DNA of 64,000 nucleotides from positions 43,703 to 107,702 of the forward strand of contig JBEKMJ010000010.1 in assembly GCA_050008575.1 (NCBI GenBank). Reading direction: 5' to 3'. The translations under genes and the position numbers were made by a program. Below, in pieces: positions 42,085-51,281 of this stretch. Each line of letters opens with the position of its first letter. The first letter of the stretch is position 1. The DNA is from Bog-159 sp050008575 (GTDB lineage: Bacteria; Acidobacteriota; Terriglobia; Bryobacterales; Bryobacteraceae). A model generated the notes under the pieces. That model searched no databases and was not told where the DNA came from. It worked only from the letters and a program-made list of their open reading frames with translations.

Positions 42085-44707
42085 GCCATCCGCGCCATCC
42101 GAACCATGCTTCGATCCGGAGCTGTTGGAGGAACTCTTCTTCGCCGCCTCCGAGGTGAGCGAGGAGGGCATTCCCGCTTTCCTCAACGGCCGCTGCGCAG
42201 GCCAGCCCGAACTGCGCCGTACCCTCGAGGGGCTGCTGCGTACCAGCAAGAAGACCGGCGTGGCAAGCGCTTTGTGGGACCAGCCCGCCATCCAAATAGA
42301 GGCGCGGCAGCTCGCCCAGGAGCCGCGGTTGCCGTTTGCCCGGTTGGGGCCCTACCGCATCCTGGCGCGCATTGGCGCGGGTGGCATGGGCGCGGTGTTT
42401 CTAGCCGAGCGGGACGACGAAGGGCTGCATAAGCGGGTAGCCATCAAGATGGTCCCGCTTTCTTTCGCGGATGCGGAAGCTGTCCGCCGATTCCAGCTTG
42501 AGCGCCAGATTCTGGCGCGATTGGAACATCCCAACATCGCGCGCATGCTGGATGCCGGCCGCGCTCCGGACGGTCTCCCGTACCTGGTGATGGAGTACGT
42601 CGACGGCATGCCGATCGATCGTTATGCCGCGGCCCACAATCTTACCGTCGCCCAACGCGTGGGGCTCTTTCGCGATATTTGCTCCGCTGTTTCGTATGCC
42701 CACGCCAACCTAATCGTGCATCGCGATCTGAAGCCCGGCAATATCCTGGTGAACGCGGAGGGATCGCCCAAGTTGCTGGACTTCGGCATCGCCAAGCTGC
42801 TAAGCGATACCGCCGACCCGGATGCGACGTCGACGGGGGTGATGACGCCGGGCTACGCCAGCCCCGAACAGGTCGCCGGCCTGCCCATCACTACGGCCTC
42901 GGACGTTTACTCGTTAGGCGTGGTCCTGTATGAGCTTCTGACCGGCAGGAAGCCGGCGCCGCCCCCGCATGACCCCTCCCGGCCGAGCGCAAGTCTGCGC
43001 CAACTGCCTGTGCCGCCCGGAGCGCCCCCGGACGCTCTGCGCCGCGTGCGTGCCGACCTCGACCAGGTGGTACTGACGTCCCTGCGCCGCGAGCCGCGGC
43101 GGCGGTACGCTTCGGCAGCGGAATTCTCCGAAGACGTACATCGCGCCATCGAGGGCTATCCGGTGAAGGCGCACCCGGACAACTGGTCCTACCGCCTGGC
43201 GCGCTTCGTTTCCCGGCGGCGTGTGGAAGTGGGCGTGGCGGCGGCGGCCCTGCTGGCGATGCTCGCCGCGGGAGGCTTCGCGCTCTCGCAATATCGCGCC
43301 GCCAACCGCCGCTTCAACGATACCTGGCATCTGGTGGATTCCGTTCTATTCGAATTCAACGACGCCATCGCCGACCTGCCGGGCTCCACTGCCGCCCGAT
43401 TGCTGGTGGCCAAACGCGCCCAGCAATATCTCGATCTACTGGCCCGCGACCGCTCGTCCGATCCCACACTGCGGCGCGACCTGGCGCTGGCTCACCGCAA
43501 ATTGGGCGATATCCTGGGCCGGCCGTTCTATCCCAACCTGGGCGATACGGCCGGAGCCCTGGATAACTACCGAAAGGCCGCCGGCTTGCTCGAGAGGCTC
43601 TCCGCCGGCGGTCATCGCGATTCCGCGCTGGTGATCGAACTGGCCCTGGTCTATGGGCGGCTGGGCAAGATCTCGGTACGCGAGAGAAAGCTGGACGAGG
43701 CCATTCAACTCAATGAAAAGGCGGTCGCGCTGTTGGAGCCTGCCGTGGCACGCAACCCCTCGCCCGATCTCCACATGGAACTGGCCAGCGCCTGCATCAA
43801 CCTGAGCCTGGCATGGAACACCGCCGGCGCGCAGCGGCAATCGCCGGAGCCTTACCGGTCGGCGATAGCGTCCGGCGAGCGGGCGTTGGACATCGTGATG
43901 CCGATGGTGGAAGCGGCGCCCCGGAATGAGCAGTATCGCTTCACGGCCGCACGCATTTTCCAGGCGCTGGCATACGCCGACGATGGGGCCGCGTTATATA
44001 TACCCGACACCGGCTATTTCGTCCGGGCGCTCGCATGGCACCAGAAGGCGCACGCCCAGATCGAAGCGGCGTACGGCTTGAATCCGGGAAGGTATCGCCG
44101 GGTACTGGCGGAGTCATGGGGCGACCTGAGCGGCGCGTATTTGAAAGCTGGCGATGCGCGGCGCGCCGAAGCCGCGGGCCGCGAACAATTGCGCCGCGAA
44201 CAGCGGATCGCCGGCGTCGATCCGCAAAACGCGGAAGCCCGCCGGGATCTGGCGGGATCTCTGCGGCTTGTCTCGCAGGCCTTGATCGCGCAGCGCCGCG
44301 GCCGCGAAGGGTTCGCACTGGGGGAACGGGCGCTCGAAATGTTCGAGGCGCTTCTGCGGCAGCATCCCGGCACTCAGGAAGATCTGGAGCAGATAGTGTA
44401 TCTGCACGATAGCATGGCTCAATATTTGCTCGCCGCGGGCAAAAGGACGGCCGCCGCGGAGCACTATCGCCGCAATATCGAACATTTGGAATCCGCGCCG
44501 GCATTCATGGGCGGCACCAGTCTGGCGCTGGAATATGGGCTCCTCGCCGGCGCGCTGGCGCCCGTCGACCGCGCACAAGCCACGAAGTATTATGCGCAGG
44601 CTATATCGTTGTGGGAACGCTTGCGGAATGCCGGCCAATTGCCCCCGATATACGCGGACCAGCCCGCCTCCCTGCGCAAGGCCGCCGCTACGGTCGCGGC
44701 TCGGTGA
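42065..44707 (+). CDS. ECF-linked Ser/Thr kinase with TPR-like outer domain
   Basis: 880 residues. Pre-kinase segment (LLEELFFAASEVSEEGIPAF). Hanks kinase about residues 95-370: IGAGGMGAVFLAE, VAIKMV, HRDLKPGNIL, DFGIAKLL, SPEQVAG. One transmembrane helix (VGVAAAALLAMLAAGGFALS) then a long helical TPR-like part (YLDLLARDRSSDPTLRRDLA; LALVYGRLGKISVRERKLDE). The layout matches the kinase at 45483, of which it looks a diverged tandem duplicate. Confidence 0.92.
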   Translation: MNSEAFEPSAPSEPCFDPELLEELFFAASEVSEEGIPAFLNGRCAGQPELRRTLEGLLRTSKKTGVASALWDQPAIQIEARQLAQEPRLPFARLGPYRILARIGAGGMGAVFLAERDDEGLHKRVAIKMVPLSFADAEAVRRFQLERQILARLEHPNIARMLDAGRAPDGLPYLVMEYVDGMPIDRYAAAHNLTVAQRVGLFRDICSAVSYAHANLIVHRDLKPGNILVNAEGSPKLLDFGIAKLLSDTADPDATSTGVMTPGYASPEQVAGLPITTASDVYSLGVVLYELLTGRKPAPPPHDPSRPSASLRQLPVPPGAPPDALRRVRADLDQVVLTSLRREPRRRYASAAEFSEDVHRAIEGYPVKAHPDNWSYRLARFVSRRRVEVGVAAAALLAMLAAGGFALSQYRAANRRFNDTWHLVDSVLFEFNDAIADLPGSTAARLLVAKRAQQYLDLLARDRSSDPTLRRDLALAHRKLGDILGRPFYPNLGDTAGALDNYRKAAGLLERLSAGGHRDSALVIELALVYGRLGKISVRERKLDEAIQLNEKAVALLEPAVARNPSPDLHMELASACINLSLAWNTAGAQRQSPEPYRSAIASGERALDIVMPMVEAAPRNEQYRFTAARIFQALAYADDGAALYIPDTGYFVRALAWHQKAHAQIEAAYGLNPGRYRRVLAESWGDLSGAYLKAGDARRAEAAGREQLRREQRIAGVDPQNAEARRDLAGSLRLVSQALIAQRRGREGFALGERALEMFEALLRQHPGTQEDLEQIVYLHDSMAQYLLAAGKRTAAAEHYRRNIEHLESAPAFMGGTSLALEYGLLAGALAPVDRAQATKYYAQAISLWERLRNAGQLPPIYADQPASLRKAAATVAAR

Positions 44708-44788
44708 AACCTCGCGAAATCAACGCTGCCGTTACCGAGCGGTTTATTGGATTACCGAGCCGCGACCGTTACCGAGCGGTTTATTGGA
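44690..44788. repeat. 16-bp inverted repeat plus 21-bp direct repeat after the kinase stop
   Basis: ACGGTCGCGGCTCGGT (44690-44705, spanning the kinase stop region) and its exact complement at 44754-44769 can form a 16-bp stem. Interleaved with it, GTTACCGAGCGGTTTATTGG occurs twice, at 44731 and 44768. No U-run follows. It may end the upstream kinase transcript or be a scar of the tandem duplication. Confidence 0.6.
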
Positions 44789-44812
44789 GTGCCGGAGCGC
44801 AACTCGGGCAAG

Positions 44813-44821
44813 TGCTACAAT
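44813..44821 (+). promoter_or_regulatory. Extended -10 promoter of ECF gene
   Basis: TGC-TACAAT, 19 bp before the ATG at 44841; AGGAAG between them can serve as ribosome site. Same extended -10 form as at 41472. Confidence 0.45.
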
Positions 44822-44840
44822 TTGAGGTTCCTAGGAAGAC

Positions 44841-45437
44841 ATGGCGAGTGGGCCCGGGGACATCACGGTTTTGCTCCGCAAGTGGAAGGAAGGCGATGCC
44901 GAGGCATGCGATCAACTCATGTCTCACGTCTACCCCCACCTGCACGAGGTGGCCGCCGCGTATCTCCGCCGGGAAGCGGACGATCACACCCTCCAGCCCA
45001 CCGCCCTGGTTCATGAACTGTATCTCCGGCTGCTGCAACAACGCAAACCCGACTGGGAGGATCGCGCGCATTTCTACGCTTTCGCCGCCAAGGTGATGCG
45101 CCGGATTCTGACCGACCATGCGCGCGCCGCGTATGCGGGCAAACGCGGAGCCGGCCTGCCGCATCTGCCCTTGAGCGATGAAATCCCTTGGATCAATCTG
45201 AACAGCGAAGACCTGCTGGATCTGAATCGCGCGCTGGACGACCTGGATTCCCTGGACCCGCGCAAAGTCCGCGTCGTGGAATTGCGCTATTTCCTGGGCT
45301 GCACGCTGCCGGAATGCGCCGCTTTGTTGAGCATTTCCACCGCTACGGCGGAGCGCGATCTGACGCTGGCCCGGACCTGGCTCTACTCAAAACTGGTTGT
45401 CACCAGGGAATCGGTACCTCGGCGGGAGTCGCCATGA
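44841..45437 (+). CDS. ECF-type sigma factor, kinase-linked class
   Basis: 198 residues. GDITVLLRKWKEGDAEACDQ, LQPTALVHELYLRLLQQRKP, FAAKVMRRILTDHARAAYAG and VVELRYFLGCTLPECAALLS are regions 2 and 4. Very like the sigma at 53841, so perhaps a recent paralogue. Its stop codon TGA (45435-45437) is the first three bases of a conserved 34-bp promoter-like motif for the next kinase. Confidence 0.92.
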   Translation: MASGPGDITVLLRKWKEGDAEACDQLMSHVYPHLHEVAAAYLRREADDHTLQPTALVHELYLRLLQQRKPDWEDRAHFYAFAAKVMRRILTDHARAAYAGKRGAGLPHLPLSDEIPWINLNSEDLLDLNRALDDLDSLDPRKVRVVELRYFLGCTLPECAALLSISTATAERDLTLARTWLYSKLVVTRESVPRRESP

Positions 45438-45468
45438 GGGGATCTTCCGCTCGTTTGCGCGATCTCTA
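45435..45468 (+). promoter_or_regulatory. TGAGGGG-N12-TTTGCGC promoter-like motif (copy 1)
   Basis: TGAGGGG, 12 bp, TTTGCGC, then GATCTCTA. Nearly identical to the copy at 48428, with the same spacing as those at 54447 and 56962. Lies 14 bp before the kinase start at 45483. Possibly a sigma-recognised site of ECF type. Confidence 0.5.
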
Positions 45469-45482
45469 GGGGGGCTTCGTTC

Positions 45483-48017
45483 ATGAATCCGGATGCCGCC
45501 GCGAGATCTCTAACGCCCGAGCGCTGGCAGCAAATCGAGGCGGCTTTTCACGCCGCTTTGCAGATCCCGGACGCGGGGCGCGCCGATTTCCTTCTTAAGT
45601 CTTGCGCGGGCGACCATGCTCTGCTGGCCGAGTTGCAGCGCCTGCTGTTCGCCTTCGAAGACGAGAAGCGCTTCCGTCCGCCCGCCAGTCCCGCGGCCAG
45701 CCCGCCCAAGGGCCGCCTGGGAGAAACCATCGGCGGATACCAACTGGATGCCGAGATCGGCCAGGGCGGCATGGGAACGGTCTACCTGGCGCATCGCGCG
45801 GACGGCGAATTCGATCAGCAGGTGGCGCTCAAAGTGGTGAGCGCGCATCTGCGGACGGAGTTCTTCACGGAACGTTTTCGCGCGGAACGCCAGATCCTGG
45901 CCGGCCTCAATCATCCGCACATCACGCGGCTGCTGGACGGCGGCGTGAGCGGCGCGGGCGATCCATATCTGGCGATGGAGTACGTGGATGGACAAGCCAT
46001 CGACCGTTACTGCGACGAACGGCTGCTGGCGGTTCCCGACCGCATTCGCCTTTTTCTGCAGGCTTGCTCCGCGGTCGAGTACGCGCATCGCACGCTGGTG
46101 GTCCATCGGGATTTGAAGCCAGGCAATATTCTGGTGAATCGGGACGGCGCCCCCAAGCTGCTCGACTTCGGAACGGCAAAGCTGTTGCTGGCGGCGCCGG
46201 CCGAATCCACCACCACGCGCTTCCACGCCATGACGCTGCGCTACGCCAGCCCGGAGCAACTGCGCGGCGAGCCTGTCTCTACCTCAATGGACGTCTACGC
46301 GCTGGGCGTCATGCTGTACGAGTTGGCCGTCGGCGCTTGGCCATTCGGAGATCCCGATTCGGCGCTGGCTGGGCTGGAGCGCGCCGTGCGAGATATCGAT
46401 CCGGCGGCCCCGCGGTCGCTGCTCACGGACGAGTCGGCCCGCTTGCGGTCTACCTCGCAGGCCAAGCTGGCGGGCCTGCTGGATGGAGACCTGCGCAACG
46501 TGGTCTTGAAAGCCATGGAAGCCGACCCGCGCCGCCGCTACACCTCGGTGGAGCAATTATCCGCGGATCTGCGGCGTTACCTGGCGGGGCAACCGGTGCT
46601 GGCGCGCGAGCAAACGCTGCTCTATCGCGGCGCCCGGTTTGTGCAACGGCATCGCTGGCCGCTGGCCGCGGGCGCGGCGTTGAGCGCGGTGCTGGGCTTC
46701 TCGGTTCTGACGGCGGTCGCGCAATACGGCCGCGAGCAGCGGCGCATGGTGCAAGTTCGCAATCTGAGCCAGTCGTACCTCACCGACATCCTGAACGAGG
46801 TTGGCAAGTTGCCCGGGTCGATGAAGGCGCGGCTGCTGATCGTGGATCGCGCCCGGAGAAATCTGGACCAACTGTTGCCCGACGCTCCTCACGATCCCGA
46901 GCTGCGGCGGGCGCTGGCGGCTGCATATTTGCAGCTTGGCGATATTCAGGGAATGCCTTTCAGCGTCAGCCTCGGCGATACCGCGGGCGCGGTCGAAAGC
47001 TACCGCAAGGCAGAGGCGATGGCGCGTGACTCCGGCGTCAGGGACTGGGAGTCCCTGACGCTTCTGGTGCGGGCGCGCCGCCAGATCGCCTTGATCGCAG
47101 CCCGCGCGGGACGGAATGCGGAGGCGGTGTCGGAGCTGAATTCCGCGCTGGATCCGGCGAAGCGCCTGTGGCGGGATGCGCCACGCAGTTTACTGGTGGA
47201 TGGCAAACCCGCCGCGGCGTTTTTCGTTGAGACGAACCTGACGCTCGGCTATACCATGATGCATGCCGCGGCGGAGAACAGCAGCGTGCCGGCAATGCAG
47301 CAGGCGCTCGCGCAACTCCAGCGCACGGTCGGTATTGCGGAACAGGTTCAGGCCGCCCATCCCGGCATGCGCGACTTGGCCGGAAGCTGCAGCCAATACG
47401 TCGGATTCGCCTTGGAAGGCCTGGGCGATAGAACGGGGGATCCCGCATACTTCAATCAAGCTGCCGCCGCGCACCGGCGCGCGGCCGATGCGTGGTGCGA
47501 TGCCTTCGCGAAGGATCCTGCGCCGCAGGCACAAAGGAACTGCGCCGACGCCTTGGGCGAGTGGAGTTGGGCATTGCATCGGGCCGGCCAAGGAGGACCG
47601 GCCGTCGCAGCCGGCGCGCGCGCCCTGGCCTTAATGGAACCGATGGCGAAGGCCGAACCCGAAAGCGCCGAGGCGCAACAGGATCTGGCGAACGCGTACT
47701 TCCATTTGGGCGCCGCGGAAAATACCGCCGGCAAGTTCCAACAGGCCATCGGCCATCTACACACGGCGGAGTCCGGGCTTCGTCCGCGGCGGCAGGGTCC
47801 AGCCGGCGATTCGCTCGGTACGACCAAGCTGTACGTCGACATCCAGCGCGAACTGGCCACCGCGCTCCTGGGAACGCATAACGCGCGCGGCGCGGTCGAG
47901 GCGCTGGTAAAGGCCGGATCGGCTCAGGGATACACGGAGATCGATCTCCTCAAGCAGTCCAATATCCACCGGGAACTCGAAAAGGCGCGTGCCGCGCAGG
48001 CGGCGGCCGCCCCGTAG
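45483..48017 (+). CDS. ECF-linked Ser/Thr kinase with TPR-like outer domain
   Basis: 844 residues. Pre-kinase segment ERWQQIEAAFHAALQIPDAG; Hanks domain about residues 80-340 with IGQGGMGTVYLAH, VALKVV, HRDLKPGNIL, DFGTAKLL and SPEQLRG. A membrane helix (WPLAAGAALSAVLGFSVLTA) precedes a TPR-like exported part (LRRALAAAYLQLGDIQGMPF; LANAYFHLGAAENTAGKFQQ). Preceded by its sigma gene with 45 bp between, holding the shared promoter-like motif, so unlike its neighbours it may also be transcribed separately. Confidence 0.92.
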   Translation: MNPDAAARSLTPERWQQIEAAFHAALQIPDAGRADFLLKSCAGDHALLAELQRLLFAFEDEKRFRPPASPAASPPKGRLGETIGGYQLDAEIGQGGMGTVYLAHRADGEFDQQVALKVVSAHLRTEFFTERFRAERQILAGLNHPHITRLLDGGVSGAGDPYLAMEYVDGQAIDRYCDERLLAVPDRIRLFLQACSAVEYAHRTLVVHRDLKPGNILVNRDGAPKLLDFGTAKLLLAAPAESTTTRFHAMTLRYASPEQLRGEPVSTSMDVYALGVMLYELAVGAWPFGDPDSALAGLERAVRDIDPAAPRSLLTDESARLRSTSQAKLAGLLDGDLRNVVLKAMEADPRRRYTSVEQLSADLRRYLAGQPVLAREQTLLYRGARFVQRHRWPLAAGAALSAVLGFSVLTAVAQYGREQRRMVQVRNLSQSYLTDILNEVGKLPGSMKARLLIVDRARRNLDQLLPDAPHDPELRRALAAAYLQLGDIQGMPFSVSLGDTAGAVESYRKAEAMARDSGVRDWESLTLLVRARRQIALIAARAGRNAEAVSELNSALDPAKRLWRDAPRSLLVDGKPAAAFFVETNLTLGYTMMHAAAENSSVPAMQQALAQLQRTVGIAEQVQAAHPGMRDLAGSCSQYVGFALEGLGDRTGDPAYFNQAAAAHRRAADAWCDAFAKDPAPQAQRNCADALGEWSWALHRAGQGGPAVAAGARALALMEPMAKAEPESAEAQQDLANAYFHLGAAENTAGKFQQAIGHLHTAESGLRPRRQGPAGDSLGTTKLYVDIQRELATALLGTHNARGAVEALVKAGSAQGYTEIDLLKQSNIHRELEKARAAQAAAAP

Positions 48018-48425
48018 CTGCAAACACACCGCGGCACACGCCTCCGGCGTGCCGTGTCGGCACTTCCGCCGACACAGGCGAGCTGCGCTCGCCTCTCGGG
48101 ATTGCCATTTGGTGGGGCAGGCGTCTACGCCTGCGGCGGGTCTCCAGACCCGCTCGAGGGCGAGCTTCGCTCGCCTTCTGGTGGTGGCATAGGCTTCAGC
48201 CTGTGGAGGGCGGGCAATTCTGCCCGCAGCCGGCGCGCGCGGGGCTTTAGCTCCGCGCCTGGGCGAGCTTCGTCGCCTGCGCTGATCAGAGTGTCAGCGC
48301 GGCAGGCATGCGTGCCTGCGCCACGAGGCTACCCGACTGAATCGCCAATCTCCAGGGGCGAGCTTCGCTCGCCCTAGCCGGCGGAAAGCCGGCTGCAGGC
48401 AGAATTGCCCGCCCTCCGTGCCACG
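48018..48425. repeat. Long array of palindromic modules
   Basis: About 400 bp without a gene, made of at least ten palindromes, e.g. GTGTCGGCACTTCCGCCGAC, CAGGCGTCTACGCCTG, GGCGAGCTTCGCTCGCC, CAGGCATGCGTGCCTG. Near 48318-48350 the complement of the MITE block (TTCAGTCGGGTAGCC, then GTGGCGCAGG) appears inverted, probably a fragment of a third element. Confidence 0.75.
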
Positions 48426-48427
48426 CA

Positions 48428-48461
48428 TGAGGGGATTTCCCCGCGGTTTGCGCGGTCTCTA
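48428..48461 (+). promoter_or_regulatory. TGAGGGG-N12-TTTGCGC promoter-like motif (copy 2)
   Basis: TGAGGGG, 12 bp, TTTGCGC, then GGTCTCTA; about 68 bp before the FG-GAP protein ATG. Roughly 27 of 34 bases equal copy 1. Confidence 0.5.
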
Positions 48462-48528
48462 TTGGCGGGGGAGTTTACCTGAGCCGTTTCGAGCGCCACG
48501 CCGCCATCACGTAAGGAGAATTCGATAC

Positions 48529-51186
48529 ATGTCTACAAAATCGTTTATTTTCTCATTTTCGGCCCTGCTGCCGATCGGGCTGGCCCTGACCGCCGTCTGC
48601 TCTGGGCAAACCCCGGCTCCGGCCACATTTGTGACCGGGTCCTTGATCGACGGCGGCGCGGTGATCGCCGATTCCGCCCCGATACCCGTCGCAGCGCTGG
48701 CCACTGGCGACTTCAACAATGACGGCGTGCCGGATCTCATCACCCTCGATAGCAGCGGTAATTCCAACGGATGGGGCATCCTGCTGGGCAAGGGCGATGG
48801 CACTTTTCAGCCGGTAACGACCATCGCTTCCACCGGCGCTTCCGGCCAGCCGGGCAGCGTCGTCACCGGCGACTTTAATAGCGATGGCAATTTGGACTTC
48901 GCCGTCACTTATACCGTCGGCCCCAACGCCAAGCTCTCGATCTATCTTGGCAACGGGGCGGGCGGCTTCTCCCTTAAAGCCACCTACGCGCTGCTGGGTA
49001 ACCAGATTCACCCGGCTTCCGGCGGATTGGTGGCCGCCGACCTGCGGGGAAACACACACCTCGACCTGGTCGCACTGGATCCCCAAAACCAAGCACTGGA
49101 TGTCTTTCTGGGCAACGGCGACGGAACGTTCCAGGCTCCCGTGGCGGTGCCAGTCTCTATTCCGGGCGCCACCGGGGCCGTCACCTCGGGCGACGTGAAT
49201 CATGACGGAAAGCCCGACCTGGTCGTCGCGTCCAACGCCAATGAAGGCGGTATCTACGTACTTATCGGGAACGGCAATGGCGCCTTCCAATCTCCCGTGT
49301 TTTATGCGCAAGGTTCCAGTCCGGGTGCCATGGCGGTTGCCATCGGGCAACTGATCAAGGGCGACGACGGAGACGTGGTGATGGGCACCCAAAACGGCGC
49401 GTACGTCTACATCAACAACGGCGACGGCACGTTCCAGACCCCGGTTCTATACGGCCCTTCGTGGATCGACTCCATCGTGATTACCGACGTAAACGGCGAT
49501 AAAAACAACGACCTGGTCGTGAGTTCCTATTCTTCCGCCGCGGTGTGGGTGATGCTGGGCAACGGGAAGGGCGCATTCAATGCCGGATCGTCTTTCGCCA
49601 CGGATGGATACCCGAACAATGTGGTGGTAGCCGACTTCAATGGCGACAAGAAACTGGATTTCGCCGTGTCCAACAACGACGCCCAGTGGGTGACAGTCGG
49701 ACTCGGAAACGGAGACGGGACCTTCCGCAGCAGTGAGAGCTACGGCTACACATGGAGCGCCGCTACCAACGCCATCGCCACGGCGGACCTCAACGGCGAC
49801 GGCAATTTGGACATCGTGCAAGGCGGCGGCGGCACCGGAGTTGGAATTACGGTGATGCTGGGCAGTTCCCACGGCGTCTTCGGCGCGCCGGATTCCATTG
49901 CGGTCGGTTGCGGCGTCGCCAATCATAGCGGCGTCAACTACATCGCCTTGGGCGACGTCAACGGGGACGGCAAGGTAGATGTGGTGGCGACTATGATCAA
50001 CGCCGGCAGCGGTTGCGAGAACAACGAGATTGCCGTGCTGGAGGGCCTCGGCAATGGAAAATTTAAAGCGCCGGTCTACTATCCCACCGGGTCCACCGTG
50101 CAGTCCGTCAGCATTCAGTTGGCCGACTTCAGAAGCGACGGAAGGCTCGATATCGTGGTCTCTAACCTGGACGGAAGCATCAGCGTGTTGCTGAATGGGG
50201 GCACCGGAGTCTATGGCGCGGCCACCGTGATCCCCGGCGCCGGCGGCACGGAGGGCGAGAACATCGTGATCGGCGACTTCAACAACGACGGCAAGCCGGA
50301 TATCGCCATCACCGATTCCGGCCCGAACCAGATCAACGTGCTGCTGGGGAATGGCGACGGCACATTTCAGCCTCTCAAATACACCGCGGTGCCGATTAGC
50401 CCGAATGCGCTGGCCGCCGCCGACTTCAACGGCGACAACAAGCTGGATCTGGCGCTCACCAGTTGGAACGATAGCGGATCGCTGGTGATCCTGCTCGGGA
50501 ACGGCGACGGCACATTCACGGTGGGCACGCTTTACAAGTTCTCCACTTGGGAGCAATGCTATCCTAGCGGCGGCTCCAATCCGTATTGGATGGGCGCCGC
50601 CGATCTGAATCAGGATGGCAAGTTCGACTTGGCGATTGCCGTCCAAACCACCGGATGCCCGACCCAATACAACGGAGAAAACAGTTGGGGTGCGGCGCTG
50701 GTCTTCATTGGCAACGGCGATGGCACCTTCAATTTGGACGACGGGCCATGGCTGGGCGGCGTGGCCAACTCCGGCATAGCCTTGGGAGACTTCAACGACG
50801 ACGGGATGACCGACATGGCCGTGGCTGGGAATGCGTCCTGGACGGCGCAGAACTGGGTCACCATCATGCAGAACAAAACGGAACCGGTGAGTGTCTCGCC
50901 GCAGGGCATTCACTTTAAGCCACAAGCGGTGAATACCAGCAGCGCCGGTCAAACCGTGCTGGTCACCAACGACCTAAGCTCCACGCTCACCTTTCGCGAA
51001 ATAGCGCTGCAGGGAGACACCGGCGACTTCAGCTTTACGCCCACATGCAAGACCGTGGCGGCCGGCGCCGAATGCACCGTGACCGTCGCCTTCACGCCCC
51101 AAGCAACGGGCGCGCGTGGGGCGTATTTGTTCTTTCTAAGTACCTACGGTTCAAAAACCGTCTACCTGACCGGCACCGGCGAGTAA
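48529..51186 (+). CDS. Secreted FG-GAP/VCBS beta-propeller protein with C-terminal ASH-like domain
   Basis: 885 residues from ATG 48529 (ribosome site AAGGAG; signal peptide FSALLPIGLALTAVCSGQ). About a dozen FG-GAP repeats of the form GDFNNDGVPDLITLDSSGN...LLGKGDGTFQPV carry the calcium-binding DxDxDG-like loop and build integrin-like propellers. The last 90 residues (ISPQGIHF-type VSPQGIHFKPQAVNTSSAGQ, ECTVTVAFTPQATGARGAYL) match choice-of-anchor D/ASH Ig-like domains. Expected role: cell-surface or extracellular adhesion or ligand binding. Its promoter-like motif links it to the sigma/kinase genes around it. Confidence 0.9.
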   Translation: MSTKSFIFSFSALLPIGLALTAVCSGQTPAPATFVTGSLIDGGAVIADSAPIPVAALATGDFNNDGVPDLITLDSSGNSNGWGILLGKGDGTFQPVTTIASTGASGQPGSVVTGDFNSDGNLDFAVTYTVGPNAKLSIYLGNGAGGFSLKATYALLGNQIHPASGGLVAADLRGNTHLDLVALDPQNQALDVFLGNGDGTFQAPVAVPVSIPGATGAVTSGDVNHDGKPDLVVASNANEGGIYVLIGNGNGAFQSPVFYAQGSSPGAMAVAIGQLIKGDDGDVVMGTQNGAYVYINNGDGTFQTPVLYGPSWIDSIVITDVNGDKNNDLVVSSYSSAAVWVMLGNGKGAFNAGSSFATDGYPNNVVVADFNGDKKLDFAVSNNDAQWVTVGLGNGDGTFRSSESYGYTWSAATNAIATADLNGDGNLDIVQGGGGTGVGITVMLGSSHGVFGAPDSIAVGCGVANHSGVNYIALGDVNGDGKVDVVATMINAGSGCENNEIAVLEGLGNGKFKAPVYYPTGSTVQSVSIQLADFRSDGRLDIVVSNLDGSISVLLNGGTGVYGAATVIPGAGGTEGENIVIGDFNNDGKPDIAITDSGPNQINVLLGNGDGTFQPLKYTAVPISPNALAAADFNGDNKLDLALTSWNDSGSLVILLGNGDGTFTVGTLYKFSTWEQCYPSGGSNPYWMGAADLNQDGKFDLAIAVQTTGCPTQYNGENSWGAALVFIGNGDGTFNLDDGPWLGGVANSGIALGDFNDDGMTDMAVAGNASWTAQNWVTIMQNKTEPVSVSPQGIHFKPQAVNTSSAGQTVLVTNDLSSTLTFREIALQGDTGDFSFTPTCKTVAAGAECTVTVAFTPQATGARGAYLFFLSTYGSKTVYLTGTGE

Positions 51187-51226
51187 CCTTTAACTGAAAA
51201 CGGCAGCTTCCGGTTTCTCCCCCTTG

Positions 51227-51258
51227 GGCGGGCGCTTCTCCGGCGCCCGCCTTTTTTT
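51227..51258 (+). terminator. Rho-independent terminator
   Basis: GGCGGGCGC and GCGCCCGCC pair perfectly over 9 bp with a 7-base loop, followed directly by TTTTTTT. It lies 41 bp after the FG-GAP gene stop. Confidence 0.9.
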
Positions 51259-51281
51259 CATGGCGCGCGGAAATGCGACAA

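Noticed and set aside
48018..48425. CRISPR array
   Set aside because: Repeats are palindromes of differing sequence without regular spacers, and no cas gene is present.
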